Shown here: piece after piece, positions 5,218-7,021 of the stretch
How positions within the stretch are numbered: position 1 is the stretch's first letter
Layout: every line of letters begins with the position of its first letter
The notes under the pieces: generated by a model
What the model was told of the DNA's origin: nothing
Databases searched by the model: none
The model's input: only the letters and a program-made list of their open reading frames with translations
Program-made: the position numbers and the translations under genes
DNA from: an uncultured Campylobacter sp.
GTDB lineage: Bacteria; Campylobacterota; Campylobacteria; Campylobacterales; Campylobacteraceae
NCBI GenBank assembly: GCA_937896205.1
Contig: CALBNA010000275.1
Coordinates: 1 to 7,021, forward strand
DNA length: 7,021 nt
Reading direction: 5' to 3'

Positions 5218-6599
5218 TGCACGAAAAACACGCTAAATTTTTTGTAAATTTACTAGGCGCCGATAACGCCTATTTTGACGACGCGCATAGGATTGCCTAC
5301 TGCTACGACGCGACTAGAAAGCGCCATTTGCCAGACGGCGTGCTTTTTCCTAGGGACGAGCGCGACGTGAGCGAGATTTTAAAATACTGCAACGAAAATA
5401 AAATCGTAATCGTGCCTAGGGGTGCGGGTAGCGGCTTTACGGGAGGTGCGCTAGCGCACGAGGGCGGCGTGGTGCTTGCATTTGAAAAACACATGAACAA
5501 AATCCTAGAAATCGACATGCAAAACATGGTCGCCGTCGTGCAACCGGGCTGTATAAATATAAATTTGCAGCGCGAAGCCGAGAAGCTAGGCCTTTTCTAC
5601 CCGCCCGATCCCGCCAGCCAGGAGTACTCGACGCTAGGCGGCAATGTCAGCGAAAACGCGGGTGGCATGCGCGCGGCAAAATACGGCATCACCAAAGACT
5701 ACGTCATGGCACTGCGAGCGGTGCTACCTAATGGCGAAGTGATCCGCGCGGGCAAACGTACGATAAAAGACGTCGCGGGATACAATATCGCAGGCATCCT
5801 CATCGCCAGTGAGGGCACGCTAGCGGTAATAACCGAGATCACGCTAAAGCTCATCGCAAAGCCTAAATTTAGAAAAACGGCGATGGGAATTTTCCCTAGC
5901 GTAAACGCTGCGATGAACGCCGTTTATAAGACGATGGCAGCAGGCGTGACGCCCGTAGCCATGGAGTTTTTAGACGCACTTTGCGTGCGTGCGGTCGAGA
6001 CTAAATTTAACAAAGGCCTACCGCAAGATGCGGGCGCCTTGCTCATCACCGACGTAGACGGCGACATTTTAGACGGTCTGGAGCAAGATCTAGCCACGAT
6101 AGAGCGAGTGTTTAGAGAAAACGGCGCTAGCGAATTTAGACGCGCCAAAGACGAGAGCGAGCGAAACGACATCTGGTTTGCCAGGCGCAACTGCTCGCAG
6201 GCGATAAATATCTACGGAAATTTAAAACTAAACGAGGATATCACAGTACCGCGCTCAAAGCTACCAGAGCTTCTCGAACGCATCGGCGGCGTGGCGGAAA
6301 AATACGGCGTGCAGGTGCCGTGCTTTGGCCACACGGGCGATGGCAACGTACACACCAACGTCATGGTCGTAGATAGAGCCGATCCTGCGCAGGTAGAGAG
6401 CGGCCACAAGGCGATCGAGGAAATTTTTAAGATCGCAGTGAAGCTTGGCGGTACGCTCAGCGGCGAGCACGGCATCGGCATCAGCAAGGCCGAGTTTATG
6501 CCGCTTGCCTTTACAGATGCTGAGATGGAGCTTTTTAGGAGTATCAAAAAGGCGTTTGACCCGAATAACATCCTAAACCCGTTTAAGATGGGGCTGTAA
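5214..6599 (+). CDS. glcD: GlcD-like FAD-dependent 2-hydroxyacid dehydrogenase
   Basis: A 461-residue flavoprotein of the GlcD / D-lactate / D-2-hydroxyglutarate dehydrogenase family, oxidising a 2-hydroxyacid to the 2-oxoacid and probably passing electrons to the respiratory chain. Residues about 42-217 form the FAD-binding PCMH domain, with PRGAGSGFTGGA (68-79), PPDPAS (130-135), the GGNVSENAGG stretch (142-151), DVAGYN (186-191) and ASEGTLAVITE (198-208). Residues 218-459 are the FAD-oxidase C domain, with GHTGDGNVH (372-380) and GEHGIG (417-422). These supply H373, H380, E418 and H419, equivalent to the metal and catalytic residues of the family. The length is normal and the protein is intact. 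ATGATG at 5214-5219 overlaps the upstream stop (ATGA), so the second ATG is also possible. Partners GlcE and GlcF are absent from the window, as with the stand-alone GlcD of other Campylobacterota. The exact substrate is not decidable here. Confidence 0.93.
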   Translation: MMHEKHAKFFVNLLGADNAYFDDAHRIAYCYDATRKRHLPDGVLFPRDERDVSEILKYCNENKIVIVPRGAGSGFTGGALAHEGGVVLAFEKHMNKILEIDMQNMVAVVQPGCININLQREAEKLGLFYPPDPASQEYSTLGGNVSENAGGMRAAKYGITKDYVMALRAVLPNGEVIRAGKRTIKDVAGYNIAGILIASEGTLAVITEITLKLIAKPKFRKTAMGIFPSVNAAMNAVYKTMAAGVTPVAMEFLDALCVRAVETKFNKGLPQDAGALLITDVDGDILDGLEQDLATIERVFRENGASEFRRAKDESERNDIWFARRNCSQAINIYGNLKLNEDITVPRSKLPELLERIGGVAEKYGVQVPCFGHTGDGNVHTNVMVVDRADPAQVESGHKAIEEIFKIAVKLGGTLSGEHGIGISKAEFMPLAFTDAEMELFRSIKKAFDPNNILNPFKMGL

Positions 6600-6626
6600 C
6601 CCCGTCTTAACATTCTACTACTTTTT
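6583..6626 (+). terminator. Candidate terminator hairpin spanning the glcD stop codon
   Basis: An 11-base-pair stem is formed by 6583-6593 and 6600-6610, with a GGGG/CCCC core and one G-U wobble (6589/6604). The six-base loop (6594-6599) ends in the TAA stop of glcD. A five-T run at 6622-6626 lies 12 bases beyond the stem, which is far for a canonical intrinsic terminator. In the opposite direction the wobble becomes an A-C mismatch and no U tract follows, so it suits glcD better than the convergent gene. Confidence 0.5.
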
Positions 6627-6977
6627 ATGCACGACAGTTATGGTTGATTTTATATAGTTTTTACGTATCTCATAATCCGGATTAAAAGTTAATAAGTTAT
6701 GCACCGTAATACCAGCAGTTGTCACAAGAGATGTCGCTAATGTAAAACCAACAAGCGGATTTGGTATCCACCCAGCACCCATTAAAGCCGATCTATTTTC
6801 TGTGTAAACCCTACATGTCATATTGAGTTTTTCGATTACGGCTTCTATTTGTTTAACCGTTTTTCTCGTACTATCTATTCCAACCACTCTAAAAGATTGT
6901 TTGTTAGACAAGAGTTCAATAAGTTTATCCTTATCAAGCTCATCCGGTAAAAAATTATCCATATTTTCCTTAGACAT
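6618..6977 (-). CDS. Unrecognised 119-residue protein with one hydrophobic segment
   Basis: I do not recognise this protein. Residues 1-27 are acidic and polar. Residues 28-62 look like an alpha/beta unit (FRVVGIDST at 29-37, helix KQIEAVIEKL at 42-51). Residues 63-95 are glycine- and alanine-containing and hydrophobic (ALMGAGWIPNPLVGF at 64-78, then a Thr/Val-rich stretch), long enough for one membrane segment or a packed hydrophobic helix. A short strand-rich end, STITVVHKK (111-119), follows. There is no signal peptide. The ATG at 6975-6977 is preceded by AAGGAGG, the strongest ribosome binding site in the window. It faces glcD with only 18 bases between the stop codons. G+C in 6661-6960 is 36 % by hand count, well below the neighbours, and the AAATTT word common elsewhere is absent, which hints at later acquisition. 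The small size and good expression signals mean it is probably a real gene. Confidence 0.75.
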   Translation of the reverse strand: MSKENMDNFLPDELDKDKLIELLSNKQSFRVVGIDSTRKTVKQIEAVIEKLNMTCRVYTENRSALMGAGWIPNPLVGFTLATSLVTTAGITVHNLLTFNPDYEIRKNYIKSTITVVHKK

Positions 6978-6981
6978 CTAA

Positions 6982-7009
6982 CCTCCTTTTTAAAATAAAA
7001 ATAATTTTA
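6982..7009 (-). promoter_or_regulatory. Ribosome binding site and candidate -10 box of the small orphan gene
   Basis: On the minus strand AGGAGG (6982-6987, within AAGGAGGT) lies four bases before the ATG. A TAAAAT -10-like box at 7004-7009 would place transcription initiation near 6997, giving a leader of about 20 bases. Any -35 element would be at or beyond the right edge. The Shine-Dalgarno call is strong, the -10 call is tentative. Confidence 0.5.
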
Positions 7010-7021
7010 CGACATTATTTC

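Noticed and set aside
6212..6613. A 133-codon open frame on the minus strand inside glcD, extending past its stop
   Set aside because: It lies wholly opposite highly conserved GlcD motifs, has no family features, and is composition-driven.
1..7021. tRNA, rRNA, riboswitch (including an Mg2+ element ahead of mgtE), insertion sequence or attachment site
   Set aside because: Genes are packed edge to edge, mgtE has no leader at all, and no transposase, terminal inverted repeats or tRNA-like fold was seen on either strand.

Overview
The window looks like chromosomal DNA from a Campylobacter of the less AT-rich group (C. showae / rectus / concisus type). Three things suggest this. A Csd3-type cell-wall peptidase, a PgbA-N-like exported protein and GlcD lie side by side, an arrangement I remember from Helicobacter pylori (csd3, pgbA, glcD) and C. 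jejuni. The exported proteins have Campylobacterota-style signal peptides. The palindrome AAATTT is very dense, about 45 copies by manual count in the first 6.6 kb. Species cannot be fixed from the sequence alone.

Layout. A divergent intergenic region (4387-4500) splits the window. Reading left from it is a tightly packed run: a 618-residue Csd3-like M23 endopeptidase, then the magnesium channel MgtE starting on the very next base, then a NUDT14-like Nudix hydrolase overlapping mgtE by 16 bases, then, 52 bases further on, an exported cysteine-rich Sel1-repeat protein that runs off the left edge. Reading right is a two-gene unit, a PgbA-N-like exported protein and glcD, overlapping by four bases (ATGA) and ending in a hairpin whose loop holds the glcD stop codon. 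Facing it is a small, AT-richer gene of unknown function (6618-6977, minus strand) with its own strong ribosome binding site and no AAATTT word.

How the genes fit together. The divergent pair probably acts on the envelope: the peptidase trims peptidoglycan crosslinks and its neighbour is an exported protein of a family linked to plasminogen binding. MgtE and the Nudix enzyme are a Mg2+ channel and a presumably Mg2+-dependent hydrolase translated as a coupled pair. GlcD is a soluble FAD 2-hydroxyacid dehydrogenase with no GlcE/GlcF partner in view.

Main point of interest. The Csd3-like peptidase carries a long disordered C-terminal extension (about residues 400-618). Its first part holds 14 perfect bacterial N-glycosylation sequons (D/E-x-N-x-S/T), while the 400-residue catalytic part holds none. 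Its end is 39 % lysine. This suggests a heavily PglB-glycosylated linker followed by a cationic tail on a periplasmic cell-wall hydrolase.
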